Below are positions 42,953 through 51,699 of a stretch of 64,000 nt of DNA, piece by piece. The stretch covers positions 60,328 to 124,327 of the forward strand of contig JAAHGF010000013.1 of the NCBI GenBank assembly GCA_010672585.1, in the 5' to 3' direction. A model generated the notes under the pieces. That model had not been told where the DNA came from, searched no databases, and worked only from the letters and a program-made list of their open reading frames with translations. A program made the translations under genes and the position numbers. The stretch is from Okeania sp. SIO1I7 (GTDB lineage Bacteria > Cyanobacteriota > Cyanobacteriia > Cyanobacteriales > Microcoleaceae). Each line of letters opens with the position of its first letter. Within the stretch, counting starts at the first letter, position 1.

Positions 42953-44524
42953 ATGGCTTTAGAAACTGCCGTAAATGAAACAGTTATTGAACAAAATATA
43001 GAACAATTTCTGTTAGTTCTTTCTGTTTCTCTGAGCGTAGCAACTCTCTCACGAGTTTTTAGTTGGCTCCGTCGAATTCCCTTTACATTATTATTAGTAA
43101 TTGTTGGATTAGTTCTGGCATTCATTGATGTGAGATTAGTCAATTTATCTCCTGAATTAATCCTCGAAATTTTCTTGCCTCCCCTATTATTTGAAGCTGC
43201 TTGGAATTTGAATTGGCGAGACTTAAAACGAGATTTAGTTCCAGTGGGATTTTTTGCAATTATCGGTGTAATTATTTCGGTGGTTGGTATTGCTTATGGT
43301 TTGAATTTTTTCACCGGAATTCCTTTGGCGATCGCCTTTCTCGTCGGAGCTAGTTTATCAGCAACAGACCCTATTTCTGTAGTAGCTTTATTAAAAGAAT
43401 TAGGAGCAAGTAAACGCCTACGCACCTTAATGGAAGGAGAAAGTTTATTTAATGATGGAGTGGCGGTTGTTGCCTTTACTTTGCTAGTAGGAATTCCATT
43501 AGGAACAGTCGATAAATTTTCTATTTCAAACTCTCTATCCACTTTTCTCAGTTTTGTTGGCATCGGTGTCGGTATCGGTTGCTTAATTGGTTTTGGCATT
43601 TCTTACCTCACCCAACGTTTTGACTTACCTTTGGTGGAACAGTCACTAACTTTAGTTTCTGCTTATGGCACTTATATAATAGTAGAAAAATTAGGGGGTT
43701 CGGGAGTTATTGGGGTTGTCACTGTTGGTTTAATTTTAGGTAACTTCGGTTCCCGCATTGGGATGAACCCCCGCACTCGGTTAATAGTTAGTGAGTTTTG
43801 GGAATTTGTGGCATTTTTTGTCAATTCCATAGTATTTCTGTTAATAGGCGATCAAATTCGATATTCGATTCTGGCAGATAATATAGTATTGATAGCAGTT
43901 GCTATTGGAGCAGTTCTTGTTACGCGAGCAATTTCGGTTTATAGTTTGAGTGCTTTGAGTAATTTGGTAGCAAAGTCAAATATTGGTTTAAAAGAACAAA
44001 CGTTACTTTGGTGGGGAGGTTTACGGGGTTCTGTTTCTATTGCTTTGGTGTTAAGTGTACCTGTGGTTTTGCCTGGACGAGATGAAATTACCGCAGTTGT
44101 ATTTGGGGTAGTATTGTTTACATTGTTGGTACAAGGTTTAACAACTCAGTCAATGTTGCAAGCATTAGGTTTAATAGGTGACCAACCGCTGCGTCAGGAA
44201 TATATGGAAACGATCGCTCGTCGTGTAGCTTTAAAGCGAGTGCTTAATTATGTGTCTGAGTTGGTCAGGTTGCAAGAAATTGACCCAGAATATTATCGCT
44301 ATCAAGCAGAATTTTTGCAAAACGAATTGAAAAAGTTGCAGGAGAAAATTGATAAGATGCAGGCGGAACATTCTCAGTTAGTGACACTGGATATGGAGTT
44401 ATTACGGAAAGAGTTGGTAGATATCGAAGCGGAAACTTACGCTGAATTTATTCGAGCAGGTAAGTTGAATAGTAATGTATCGCCATTGTTAGCAGAAGTA
44501 TTTGAGAAACAGGAACATGAATAA
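42953..44524 (+). CDS. Na+/H+ antiporter, CPA1 (NhaP/NhaS) type
   Basis: The 523 residues have about 12 hydrophobic helices. The core motif GASLSATDPISVVALLKELG (unwound helix region) and GESLFNDGVAVVAF (FNDG motif) are typical of CPA1 exchangers. LLWWGGLRGSVSIALVLSVP provides the conserved Arg near the C-terminal helices. After about residue 425 a cytoplasmic coiled coil follows (YQAEFLQNELKKLQEKIDKM). It should exchange Na+ (or K+) for H+ at the plasma or thylakoid membrane. GGAG precedes the ATG. Confidence 0.9.
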   Translation: MALETAVNETVIEQNIEQFLLVLSVSLSVATLSRVFSWLRRIPFTLLLVIVGLVLAFIDVRLVNLSPELILEIFLPPLLFEAAWNLNWRDLKRDLVPVGFFAIIGVIISVVGIAYGLNFFTGIPLAIAFLVGASLSATDPISVVALLKELGASKRLRTLMEGESLFNDGVAVVAFTLLVGIPLGTVDKFSISNSLSTFLSFVGIGVGIGCLIGFGISYLTQRFDLPLVEQSLTLVSAYGTYIIVEKLGGSGVIGVVTVGLILGNFGSRIGMNPRTRLIVSEFWEFVAFFVNSIVFLLIGDQIRYSILADNIVLIAVAIGAVLVTRAISVYSLSALSNLVAKSNIGLKEQTLLWWGGLRGSVSIALVLSVPVVLPGRDEITAVVFGVVLFTLLVQGLTTQSMLQALGLIGDQPLRQEYMETIARRVALKRVLNYVSELVRLQEIDPEYYRYQAEFLQNELKKLQEKIDKMQAEHSQLVTLDMELLRKELVDIEAETYAEFIRAGKLNSNVSPLLAEVFEKQEHE

Positions 44525-44877
44525 TATCACGTCCGGTTGAATATCTATAAATAAACGACAGAGGAGTCAGGATAGAAAAAGGAAAACGGAAGTCAGAACT
44601 TAAAAGTCAGCAGTTAGATTTGATAGGCTAAAACTTTGACAATACAGTAGTTTCAGGCAATTACAGCAGTTGTCATTTTGGTAAACTACTGTAGGGACTT
44701 TGTATGCAACGTTCCTAAAAAGTTTTGATTGTGACGATCTGGTTTATAAATCTGAAAAGCACTGTATTTGACGTTTAAAGGAGCGAAACTATTTGTGACA
44801 TTCTTAAGGTGAATTGGTACAAATCTCCCCTACTCCCCCACTCCCCTACTCCCCTACTCCCCATCTCCTCTACTCTC
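44525..44877. other. intergenic region with minisatellites
   Basis: It contains AAAGTCAGCAGTTAG-type sequence and a fragment of the AGGGGCG repeat (about 44690-44765). A CTCCCCTACTCCCC microsatellite (44826-44880) runs up to the stop of the Uma2 gene. No gene. Confidence 0.5.
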
Positions 44878-45441
44878 CTACTCTTCCTCCTCAAACACTG
44901 GCGGCCAAATTTCCGAAATAGGCAATTCCCAACCAGGCAATAATTCAGGAATAGTCAAAATATCTTCATTAGTTAAAATTATTGGTTCACTACTGGCACG
45001 ATATACGGTTACGGTAAAATTTTTTGGATCTACTAAAATACCAACCTGACTTCCCAATTCGATAAACTTTTGCAGTTTTTCTACTAACGGCTTAATATTA
45101 TCCGATACCGATCTGACTTCAATAGTTAAATCTGGCACAATTTTAGCAAAAGCACGAGGAGCTTGACGCATCTTTTGGGCGGGAACAAAAGAAACATCAG
45201 GACCACGCAAGTTCCCGTCTGGTAAGCGAAACCCCGCAGAAGAACCAGTAACTCTTCCCAATTTGCGGGGGAGTACCCATATATTGAGAAACGTAATTAT
45301 TCGAGCGATAATTTCTTCCGAAACGTAGTCTGATAATCCCATAATAATAATTTTGCCGTCAACTAATTCCGTTCGGTAGTCCAGATGAGCTTCTGTTAGT
45401 TGTGTTTGAATTTTTTCTAAATCTGCAACTGTCAGAGACAT
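44878..45441 (-). CDS. Uma2 family endonuclease-like protein, copy 3
   Basis: This 187-residue protein is divergent from the 20-kb pair. TELVDGKIIIMG, LRGPDVSFVPAQKM and LTIEVRSVSDN give the PD...E-x-R variant of the restriction-endonuclease-like core. In this copy the lysine of (D/E)xK is Arg, which may impair cleavage. It is followed on the same strand, 245 bases upstream, by another Uma2 gene. Confidence 0.83.
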   Translation of the reverse strand: MSLTVADLEKIQTQLTEAHLDYRTELVDGKIIIMGLSDYVSEEIIARIITFLNIWVLPRKLGRVTGSSAGFRLPDGNLRGPDVSFVPAQKMRQAPRAFAKIVPDLTIEVRSVSDNIKPLVEKLQKFIELGSQVGILVDPKNFTVTVYRASSEPIILTNEDILTIPELLPGWELPISEIWPPVFEEEE

Positions 45442-45686
45442 AGATTTTCTCTACCTTATTCTTTGAGACTGTTGATAGTATTATAGCGGACAAATTTGGG
45501 AATGCCATAATTGTGTTGGTGGCGATCGCTCTTCTGTTTTTTGACTAATATCATGTCCGGTAGCATCGTTTGTGTATAGAATTAGGTTGAAATTGCGGGA
45601 AACCCTTCTGCCTCCTGCCTCCTGCCTCCTGCCTTACCTCCTCCAAAGTGTAAGTATTCAACCGGACATGATATAACATGACTTCC

Positions 45687-46268
45687 TTATTCTTCCTCTA
45701 CCCCCTCCAAAACTACATCCTCATAAAGCATCTCAATGGGAAAGCTAAAATCTACAGAAGTTAAAGTTACTTCATCGCCTTCCCCATAATTATAAAGTTC
45801 CCAAACACCATTTTCATTAGGCCGAAAACACTCCACCGCCATCTCTCGCGCGTCAATTAAAACGTATTCTTTTAAAGTAGAAATGCGACGATAATTTTTA
45901 AACTTTTTGCCCCTGTCAAAAGCTTCAGTTCCTGGAGATAAAACCTCAACTACTAAGCAAGGATGATAAATAACTTTAATCGCGCGTCGGTCTCTTTCAT
46001 CGCAAGTTACCATCACATCGGGATAATAAAAAGACCCTTTTTCCGATACCCCTAGTTTGGAATCTGCCATTAATACTTTACACCCTTTACCGCGCAGATG
46101 AATTTTTAAAGCTGTTGCCAAATTAAGAGCAATCTCATTATGAGGAATAGTTCCCCCAGTCATGGCAAAAACTCGACCATTCATATATTCATATTTAATC
46201 GGTTGTTTTTCCTCCCAGTCGAAGTATTCTTGGGGAGTCATTTTTTCGGGTTTTGGAACTGCTACCAT
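45687..46268 (-). CDS. Uma2 family endonuclease-like protein, copy 4
   Basis: The 193 residues have KYEYMNGRVFAMTGGTIPHN, FYYPDVMVTCDERD and HPCLVVEVLSPGTEAFDRG, then LKEYVLIDAREMAVECFRP. This is the widespread Uma2 form with the PD and E-x-L positions. Together with the 44.9-kb gene it makes a pair of dissimilar paralogues. Its role is unknown. Confidence 0.87.
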   Translation of the reverse strand: MVAVPKPEKMTPQEYFDWEEKQPIKYEYMNGRVFAMTGGTIPHNEIALNLATALKIHLRGKGCKVLMADSKLGVSEKGSFYYPDVMVTCDERDRRAIKVIYHPCLVVEVLSPGTEAFDRGKKFKNYRRISTLKEYVLIDAREMAVECFRPNENGVWELYNYGEGDEVTLTSVDFSFPIEMLYEDVVLEGVEEE

Positions 46269-46467
46269 TGTTTGTGTCCTGGCGGTCTAGATTCAATCTA
46301 ATTTTAACATATTGGGGTTGCCTCTTGCTTTCTGTATGGGGATCGCCCTATTTTCTAGTAAATAGATAAAGCGATCGCTTATTTCTCAAAACTATTGACA
46401 ATCTGGGGAATAAGAGGTAAAATATAGGAATTGTTATGTTCAAAAATCGTTAAATAGGTGAAGTCTT

Positions 46468-46734
46468 ATGTCAGCAACAACAAATACTAAGAAAACAACC
46501 ATAACTTTAACTCTAGAACCAGAACAAAAACAACTTTTAGAGCAGGCGGCAGCTTTGAGACGTTTGACTGTCAACGAATATTTGCTACTAATTGCTTTAG
46601 AGACTGCGAGTGAGGAAACAGCAGAACCAGAAGTTATTGTAGCAAGCGATCGCGACTGGGAAATAATAGAATCGGCAATTTTGAATTCACCCGCTGCTAA
46701 CGAAGCTTTGAAGGCAGCAATCAACGAGTATTAG
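46468..46734 (+). CDS. DUF1778 (TacA-like) antitoxin, orphan
   Basis: The 88-residue protein has TITLTLEPEQKQLLEQAAAL and RRLTVNEYLLLIALETA, a ribbon-helix-helix DNA-binding region, and a C-terminal neutralising tail including SDRDWEIIESAILNSP. DUF1778 antitoxins pair with GNAT acetyltransferase toxins that acetylate aminoacyl-tRNA. No toxin gene follows; instead a MITE begins 26 bases downstream. The toxin may have been lost. Confidence 0.82.
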   Translation: MSATTNTKKTTITLTLEPEQKQLLEQAAALRRLTVNEYLLLIALETASEETAEPEVIVASDRDWEIIESAILNSPAANEALKAAINEY

Positions 46735-46759
46735 CAAGAGTATGGGAAGTGATAGGTTT

Positions 46760-46907
46760 TAACGAAGTCAGAAGTCAGAAGTCAGATAGGGGAGCCGTCG
46801 GATTGGCGACGTACAGAAGTTATGTTTGTAACGGGGATGCGTGAGCTACTCTCCAAAAATATTTCGCCTTAAAAGGCGGGGTGGCGCGACCCATATTATT
46901 TTGATAA
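46760..46907. mobile_element. TTA-targeting MITE, copy 3
   Basis: TAACGAAGTCAGAAGTCAGA opens it and CCCATATTATTTTGATAA closes it, with TAA at both borders. It contains CGCCTTAAAAGGCG and, uniquely, an inserted GCCGTCGGATTGGCGACGTAC module also found at 28812. It lies directly behind the orphan antitoxin gene. Confidence 0.8.
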
Positions 46908-46969
46908 ATGATTTTTTTTGCCATTGAGATGGCAGTTTTAAATTCTACAAGCAAAAACAAGAGGTAGAC

Positions 46970-47200
46970 ATGAACGTTCGCGAAGAAACTATTGCTAAGA
47001 TTAATCAACTTCCTGAGGAGCTTGTGGGCGAGGTAAATGATTTTGTCAGTTTCTTGTTAATGAAGCACGACCACGAGCGCTGGCAATTGTGGGAGCTATT
47101 TGCCGAGGGTAAAAAATTAGCAGCATCTGATTTTTCTGATTATTTATCTAATTTGGAAGAGTATGAGGAGCGTTTAGCTCGCGGAGAAATTCAATGGTAA
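46970..47200 (+). CDS. antitoxin (DUF2281-like) of a MazF-type pair
   Basis: The 76 residues begin MNVREETIAKINQLPEELVG and continue EVNDFVSFLLMKHDHERWQL. This is the pattern of small cyanobacterial antitoxins of the DUF2281 kind. The C-terminal SNLEEYEERLARGEIQW is the usual toxin-binding tail. It overlaps the mazF-like gene by 7 bases, a typical toxin-antitoxin arrangement. Confidence 0.8.
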   Translation: MNVREETIAKINQLPEELVGEVNDFVSFLLMKHDHERWQLWELFAEGKKLAASDFSDYLSNLEEYEERLARGEIQW

Positions 47201-47544
47201 AGGTGATCCGGGGCGATGTGGTCTTATGCGATCTTAATCCGGTAATTGGTACTGAACAAGCAGGGATAAGACCTGTGGCGATCGTACAAATAGACCGGGT
47301 TAATGCAGTTAGTCCTCATACGATTATTGCACCGTTTACGAGTAAGATTAATCGGGCGCTTTTGCCTTGTCATGTACTTGTTCCTGCTGGTGTAGGTGGT
47401 TTAAGTTTAGATTCTGTGATTTTGTGTGAACAGGTTAGAGTAATTGACAAGTCTCGAATTATGAGAAAGTTGGGTCATCTAGAGGATATCTATATGGAAG
47501 AATTAGCAAGAGCGTTGAGTATAATATTGGGATTATCGCTATAG
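47194..47544 (+). CDS. MazF/PemK-type endoribonuclease toxin
   Basis: The 116 residues show IRGDVVLCDLNPVIGTEQAG, RPVAIVQIDRVNAVSPHTII, APFTSKI and LDSVILCEQVRVIDKSRI. These form the MazF barrel with the conserved Arg and Thr/Ser of the active site. It should cut mRNA at short motifs and be held in check by the overlapping antitoxin gene. Confidence 0.9.
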   Translation: MVKVIRGDVVLCDLNPVIGTEQAGIRPVAIVQIDRVNAVSPHTIIAPFTSKINRALLPCHVLVPAGVGGLSLDSVILCEQVRVIDKSRIMRKLGHLEDIYMEELARALSIILGLSL

Positions 47545-47622
47545 ATAAAAGCGATCGCTCTTCTTTTCCAGTAAAAACACAATTCCTGACCTTGCGGAGT
47601 ATAATTATGATTTGGGAGTAAA

Positions 47623-48042
47623 ATGCCAGCAAAAGATGTCTACCACGAAGCTGTAAGGACTGCTTTGACTAAGGATGGTTGGACAATTACTGACGATCCA
47701 TTTCGGATTCGTCTGGCGCGAGGTCGAAATTTTTTGGTCGATCTCGGTGCCGAACGGTTGTTAGCAGCGGAACGAGATACAGAGAAGATTGCTGTTGAAG
47801 TCAAAAGCTTTACGCGACCATCCGACATGAAAGACTTAGAAGAAGCACTGGGTCAGTTTGTTCTTTACGATCGTTTGCTTATACGCCATGCTCCAGAGCG
47901 AACTCTATATCTTGCCGTTACAGAAGAAACACACAAAAGAGTTTTTGAAGAGGAAGCTGGTCAAATTCTCCTAGAAGATGGCATTATTAATCTTGTTACT
48001 TTCGATCCTATTGAAGAGGTAATTGTTCGATGGATACTCTGA
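47623..48042 (+). CDS. xisH: XisH family protein
   Basis: The 139-residue protein begins MPAKDVYHEAVRTALTKDGW. FLVDLGAERLLAAERDTEKI followed by AVEVKSFTRPSDM gives a restriction-endonuclease-like D...E-x-K core. XisH was named from the Anabaena fdxN-element excision locus, but XisH/XisI pairs are very common in cyanobacteria and behave like a mobile pair of unknown function. It overlaps xisI by 13 bases. Confidence 0.93.
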   Translation: MPAKDVYHEAVRTALTKDGWTITDDPFRIRLARGRNFLVDLGAERLLAAERDTEKIAVEVKSFTRPSDMKDLEEALGQFVLYDRLLIRHAPERTLYLAVTEETHKRVFEEEAGQILLEDGIINLVTFDPIEEVIVRWIL

Positions 48043-48368
48043 AAGCTAAATATCTGTCTGTGGTGGAGCAAGTTTTATGCGACTATGCAGAATTTCTGGG
48101 CAATGACGATGAGGTTCAAATAGAGCTTGTCTTTGACCGCGACCGCGACCGCTATCTCCTAGTTGAAACTGGCTGGCAGGATGGCTACCGCATTTATGGC
48201 ACACTACTGCATTTGAATATTATCGATAATAAAATCTGGATTCAGCACGATGGTACGGAAGACGGTGTAGCAAATGAACTCGTTGCTGCTGGCATCCCTA
48301 AAGATTCTATCGTTTTGGGATTCAGAACTCTACAAGAGCGCAAGGTGACAGAGTTCGCAGTGTGTTAA
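48030..48368 (+). CDS. xisI: XisI family protein
   Basis: The 112-residue protein includes YLSVVEQVLCDYAEFLGNDD, RYLLVETGWQDGYRIYGTLL and IWIQHDGTEDGVANELVAAG, then IPKDSIVLGFR. This is a full-length XisI. It is the usual partner of the upstream overlapping xisH gene. No fdxN element is present, so a role in excision here is doubtful. Confidence 0.93.
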   Translation: MDTLKAKYLSVVEQVLCDYAEFLGNDDEVQIELVFDRDRDRYLLVETGWQDGYRIYGTLLHLNIIDNKIWIQHDGTEDGVANELVAAGIPKDSIVLGFRTLQERKVTEFAVC

Positions 48369-48414
48369 TATCATTTTCAGTTGAATTCTTATACTTTGAA
48401 AAGAGGAATAAACT

Positions 48415-48657
48415 ATGATTCAAGAATATCTACAAAAAGCAATGCAGGCAGCTAACTACGAGATGCTTGAGGAGGATGAGGGTTTTTATGGATCGATTTC
48501 TGGTGCTGCTGGGGTATGGGCAACGGGAAGTACTCTTGAAGAATGTCGCCAGGAATTATTGGAAGTTTTGGAGGAGTGGGTACTTATTGGTGTTGCAATG
48601 GGTCACGAACTCCCAGAGTTTGATGGGGTTTGTTTGAAAGTGGAGTCTGTTGCCTAA
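48415..48657 (+). CDS. hicB: HicB-family antitoxin
   Basis: The 80 residues, including ANYEMLEEDEGFYGSISGAA, WATGSTLEECRQELLEVLEE and WVLIGVAMGHELPEFDGV, form the partial RNase H fold of short HicB antitoxins. The stop overlaps the start of hicA by one base (TAATG), as in translationally coupled toxin-antitoxin pairs. The toxin gene is broken, so this antitoxin is now probably unpaired. Confidence 0.87.
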   Translation: MIQEYLQKAMQAANYEMLEEDEGFYGSISGAAGVWATGSTLEECRQELLEVLEEWVLIGVAMGHELPEFDGVCLKVESVA

Positions 48658-49001
48658 TGCCAGTTTTTGGTCCTATATCTCGTCGGGAGTTAGTTGCTAC
48701 ATTGAAGGCGGCAGGTTTTTCCGGTCCTTATTCTGGAGGAAAACATCAATTTATCAAAATCATTGGGTCTAAAACCACGCCTTTTAAGGCGAAATGTTTT
48801 TGGAGCGGAGCTCAAATACCCTACTTCCCCTCCTGGGAGGGGTTAGGGGTGGGTTAACTTCTGACTTCTGACTTCATTATGGTGCGCGATAGTTTGCGAG
48901 TTTGCATTCCCAACCCTCATCAAGGAGACATAAGCAGGAATTTACTCAGACGCATTTTAATGCAAGCGGGTATTTCTCAAGATGAATGGGAAAATTTGTA
49001 A
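48657..49001 (+). pseudogene. hicA: hicA toxin, interrupted by a MITE
   Basis: The first part, MPVFGPISRRELVATLKAAG then FSGPYSGGKHQF, is the HicA double-stranded RNA-binding fold with its key His (GKHQF). It stops at the element border at 48751. The second part (48880-49001) reads MVRDSLRVCIPNPHQGDISR, then LMQAGISQDEWENL and a stop. Deleting the element with one TTA copy rejoins ...GGKHQF-MVRDSLRV in frame, a normal HicA of about 72 residues. The product is therefore a recently inactivated mRNA interferase. Confidence 0.92.
48751..48879. mobile_element. TTA-targeting MITE, copy 4 (in hicA)
   Basis: It starts TTATCAAAATCATTGGGTCT and ends CTGACTTCATTA, with TTA at 48751-48753 and again at 48877-48879. 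It holds the CGCCTTTTAAGGCG palindrome and a nested GGGAGG palindrome (48824-48857). With the methyltransferase copy it proves the target duplication by restoration of the reading frame. Confidence 0.9.
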
Positions 49002-49155
49002 TTAGAGAAGACGATCGCTCTTTTCAGGAGTTTTAAAGTAGGCAATCGCTCTTGTTTTGACTATTCTACAAAAAAAGCTCATCCTGTCACTGGGAGGGAA
49101 GCAGGGAACACAATTAATTTTCGTTGATATCTCCCTGACAACTGATAACTGAAAC

Positions 49156-51585
49156 CTAACTCTCCATCTGCGAGATAATCTGCAAACTCATTTCATCAGA
49201 TAACTCCCCTTGACAATTTTCGTTGAGGAATCGCTGCAAAAATTTTCCATAATTCTGCCAAACAGTTTGAGTATTGGGATGCTTTTCTCCTAGTTGTGAA
49301 AACAAAATAGCCAAAGCTTGCACAAACAAAGGTTCTGCTTCGGTGTATCGCCCTTGGGAGTTGTAGAGACCTGCCAAATTATTGAGACTGGCGGCAATAT
49401 CTGGATGTGCTGGTCCTAGCAATTGCTTTAACATTTCCAAAGCTTGCACAAACAAAGGTTCTGCTTCGGTGTATCGCCCTTGAGAATGGTAGAGACTTGC
49501 CAGGTTATTGAGACTGGAGGCAATATCTGGATGTGCTGAACCTAGCAATTGCTTACACATTTCCAAAGCTTGCACAAACAAAGGTTCTGCTTCGGTGTAT
49601 CGCCCTTGAGAATGGTAGAGACTTGCCAGGTTATTGAGACTGGAGGCAATATCTGGATGTGCTGAACCTAGCAATTGCTTTCTCATTTCCAAAGCGTCTT
49701 TATACATTGGTTCTGCTTTGGTGTATCGCCCTTGGGAGTCGTAGAGACCTGCCAAATTATTGAGACTGGAGGCAATAGATGGATGTGTTGAGCCGAGCAA
49801 TTGCTTACACATTTCCAAAGCTTGCAAATACAAAGGTTCTGCTTCGGTGTATCGCCCTTGGGATTTGTAGAGATATGCCAAATTATTGAGACTGGTGGCA
49901 ATATCTGGATGTGCTGGTCCTAGCAATTGCTTTCTCATTTCCAAAGCGTCTTTATACATTGGTTCTGCTTTGGTGTATCGCCCTTGGGAGTTGTATAGAC
50001 CTGCCAAATTATTGAAACTGGTGGCAATATCTGGATGTGCTGGTCCTAGCAATTGCTTTCTCATTTCCAAAGCGTCTTTATACATTGGTTCTGCTTCGGT
50101 GTATCGCCCTTGGGAGTTGTAGAGATATGCCAAATTATTGAGACTGGTGGCAATATCTGGATGTGCTGGTCCTAGCAATTGCTTTCTCATTTCCAAAGCG
50201 TCTTTATACATTGGTTCTGCTTCGGTGTATCGCCCTTGGGATTTGTAGAGACCTGCCAAATTATTGAGACTGGAGGCAATAGATGGATGTGTGCCACCAA
50301 ACCGACTTTTAGTAACATCTAAACATTCCTCAAACCAAGGTTGAGCTGACTCATAAAATCCCTGACCTTCATAGAATCTCCCCAAACCAACAAAAGGCCA
50401 GATTAAATCATCATCGGTTAACCAGTCAGTCAAATTTTCTGCTACTTCCTCAAGATGGGGAATAGCAGGTTCAACTGCTAAAACCTTCTCCCGAACAGGT
50501 GTCTGAGGAATTTCCTTTGCCTCTGCTACCATCACCCGACAAATACCTCGTTTCATTTCCTCAACGGAGTCAGACTCAGACAACTTACCTCTAAAAAACT
50601 CTCGAATCATTCCCAAAAAACTCTGTTTCACTTCCTCAACGGAGTTAGACTCAGACAACTTACCTCTGAAAAATTCTCGAATAAGTGGATGCAACTCATA
50701 ACTTCCCTCGCCCACCCGTTGCAACAAACTTAAATTCACCAACCTATTATCTCGCCTATCCTCCAAATCTTCCTCATCCACTTCTGGCAAACATCCTCCC
50801 ACCAACGACCAAGGAATAGCTACCGGAGCAAACAGACTCAACAACCGCCCCAATTCCCGTTCATCCTCACCCAACTCTTGCCAACTCAACTCAAAAGCAG
50901 CAGCAACTCCCCGCTCCGCAGTCATATCCTGAGAATATATTTCCAGAGATTTATGCTCTAACCGTTTTGACTCCAACCGTTGCCTTGCTTTTGCCAAAGA
51001 TAAATCTGGTTTCCGCTCCAAATAACGCGCTACCAACTCCAACCCCAAAGGCAAAAATCCCAGTTCGGCACACAACGCCTTTGCTTCTTCTAGCTCTCCT
51101 TGTATCCGCGTCTTGCCAACAAAAGAAACCAACAATTCCAAAGCTGCATCCTCATCCAGCACTTCTAACTCCAACCTGTGGAAAAATTGCCCCAAGTATT
51201 TTTGACGAGTAGTTATCAACACCTTAAACCGAAATTCTCTAGGAGGTAGAAAATCAGAAATCTCCTGATAATCAACCACATCATCAAAAATTACCAGGAC
51301 ATCACCCTGCAACCAATTACGCCAACAGAAATCCACTTGAGTCTGCAAGTCATAATTTTCTGGAGGATTTAAGTTAAGTTGCGACTTAGCAAAATTAACA
51401 ATCTGAATACCCACATCCACACCACGCCCCTCCAACCAACAAACCCCGGCAGGATAAGTCTTTTGCTGGAGGTGATAACGAGCATATTTGAGAGCAAGTT
51501 CAGTTTTACCGATACCACCCATACCAGTAATAGAAGTAATTGCTACTCGTTCAGTTGTTTGTAACTGTTGGTGTAAGATATCCAT
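49156..51585 (-). CDS. STAND NTPase with TPR repeats (NB-ARC/TPR), C-terminal part of a split gene
   Basis: The 809 residues from the first ATG at 51585 begin just after FVGRDEV, which is upstream in the same open frame. The NTPase shows Walker A GMGGIGKTELAL, Walker B VLVIFDDVVDY, VLITTRQKYLG and the GLPL-like FLPLGLELVARYL. A winged-helix-like region follows, with a tandem copy of IREFFRGKLSES. The last 330 residues are eight 42-residue kinesin-light-chain-type TPRs (NNLAxLYxSQGRYTEAEP). Such proteins include antiphage and signalling switches. The frame is open without a stop up to a TGA at 51700, beyond which its natural N-terminus continues. Confidence 0.85.
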   Translation of the reverse strand: MDILHQQLQTTERVAITSITGMGGIGKTELALKYARYHLQQKTYPAGVCWLEGRGVDVGIQIVNFAKSQLNLNPPENYDLQTQVDFCWRNWLQGDVLVIFDDVVDYQEISDFLPPREFRFKVLITTRQKYLGQFFHRLELEVLDEDAALELLVSFVGKTRIQGELEEAKALCAELGFLPLGLELVARYLERKPDLSLAKARQRLESKRLEHKSLEIYSQDMTAERGVAAAFELSWQELGEDERELGRLLSLFAPVAIPWSLVGGCLPEVDEEDLEDRRDNRLVNLSLLQRVGEGSYELHPLIREFFRGKLSESNSVEEVKQSFLGMIREFFRGKLSESDSVEEMKRGICRVMVAEAKEIPQTPVREKVLAVEPAIPHLEEVAENLTDWLTDDDLIWPFVGLGRFYEGQGFYESAQPWFEECLDVTKSRFGGTHPSIASSLNNLAGLYKSQGRYTEAEPMYKDALEMRKQLLGPAHPDIATSLNNLAYLYNSQGRYTEAEPMYKDALEMRKQLLGPAHPDIATSFNNLAGLYNSQGRYTKAEPMYKDALEMRKQLLGPAHPDIATSLNNLAYLYKSQGRYTEAEPLYLQALEMCKQLLGSTHPSIASSLNNLAGLYDSQGRYTKAEPMYKDALEMRKQLLGSAHPDIASSLNNLASLYHSQGRYTEAEPLFVQALEMCKQLLGSAHPDIASSLNNLASLYHSQGRYTEAEPLFVQALEMLKQLLGPAHPDIAASLNNLAGLYNSQGRYTEAEPLFVQALAILFSQLGEKHPNTQTVWQNYGKFLQRFLNENCQGELSDEMSLQIISQMES

Positions 51586-51699
51586 TACCTCATCCCGACC
51601 AACAAAATTCTTAGCGCCACTCCGGCGACTAAAATTTTCAGGAATGCCTTTTGGAAATTGGGTACTTTTCTTTGTCGGTGCCTCTCCCGACGACCCCAG

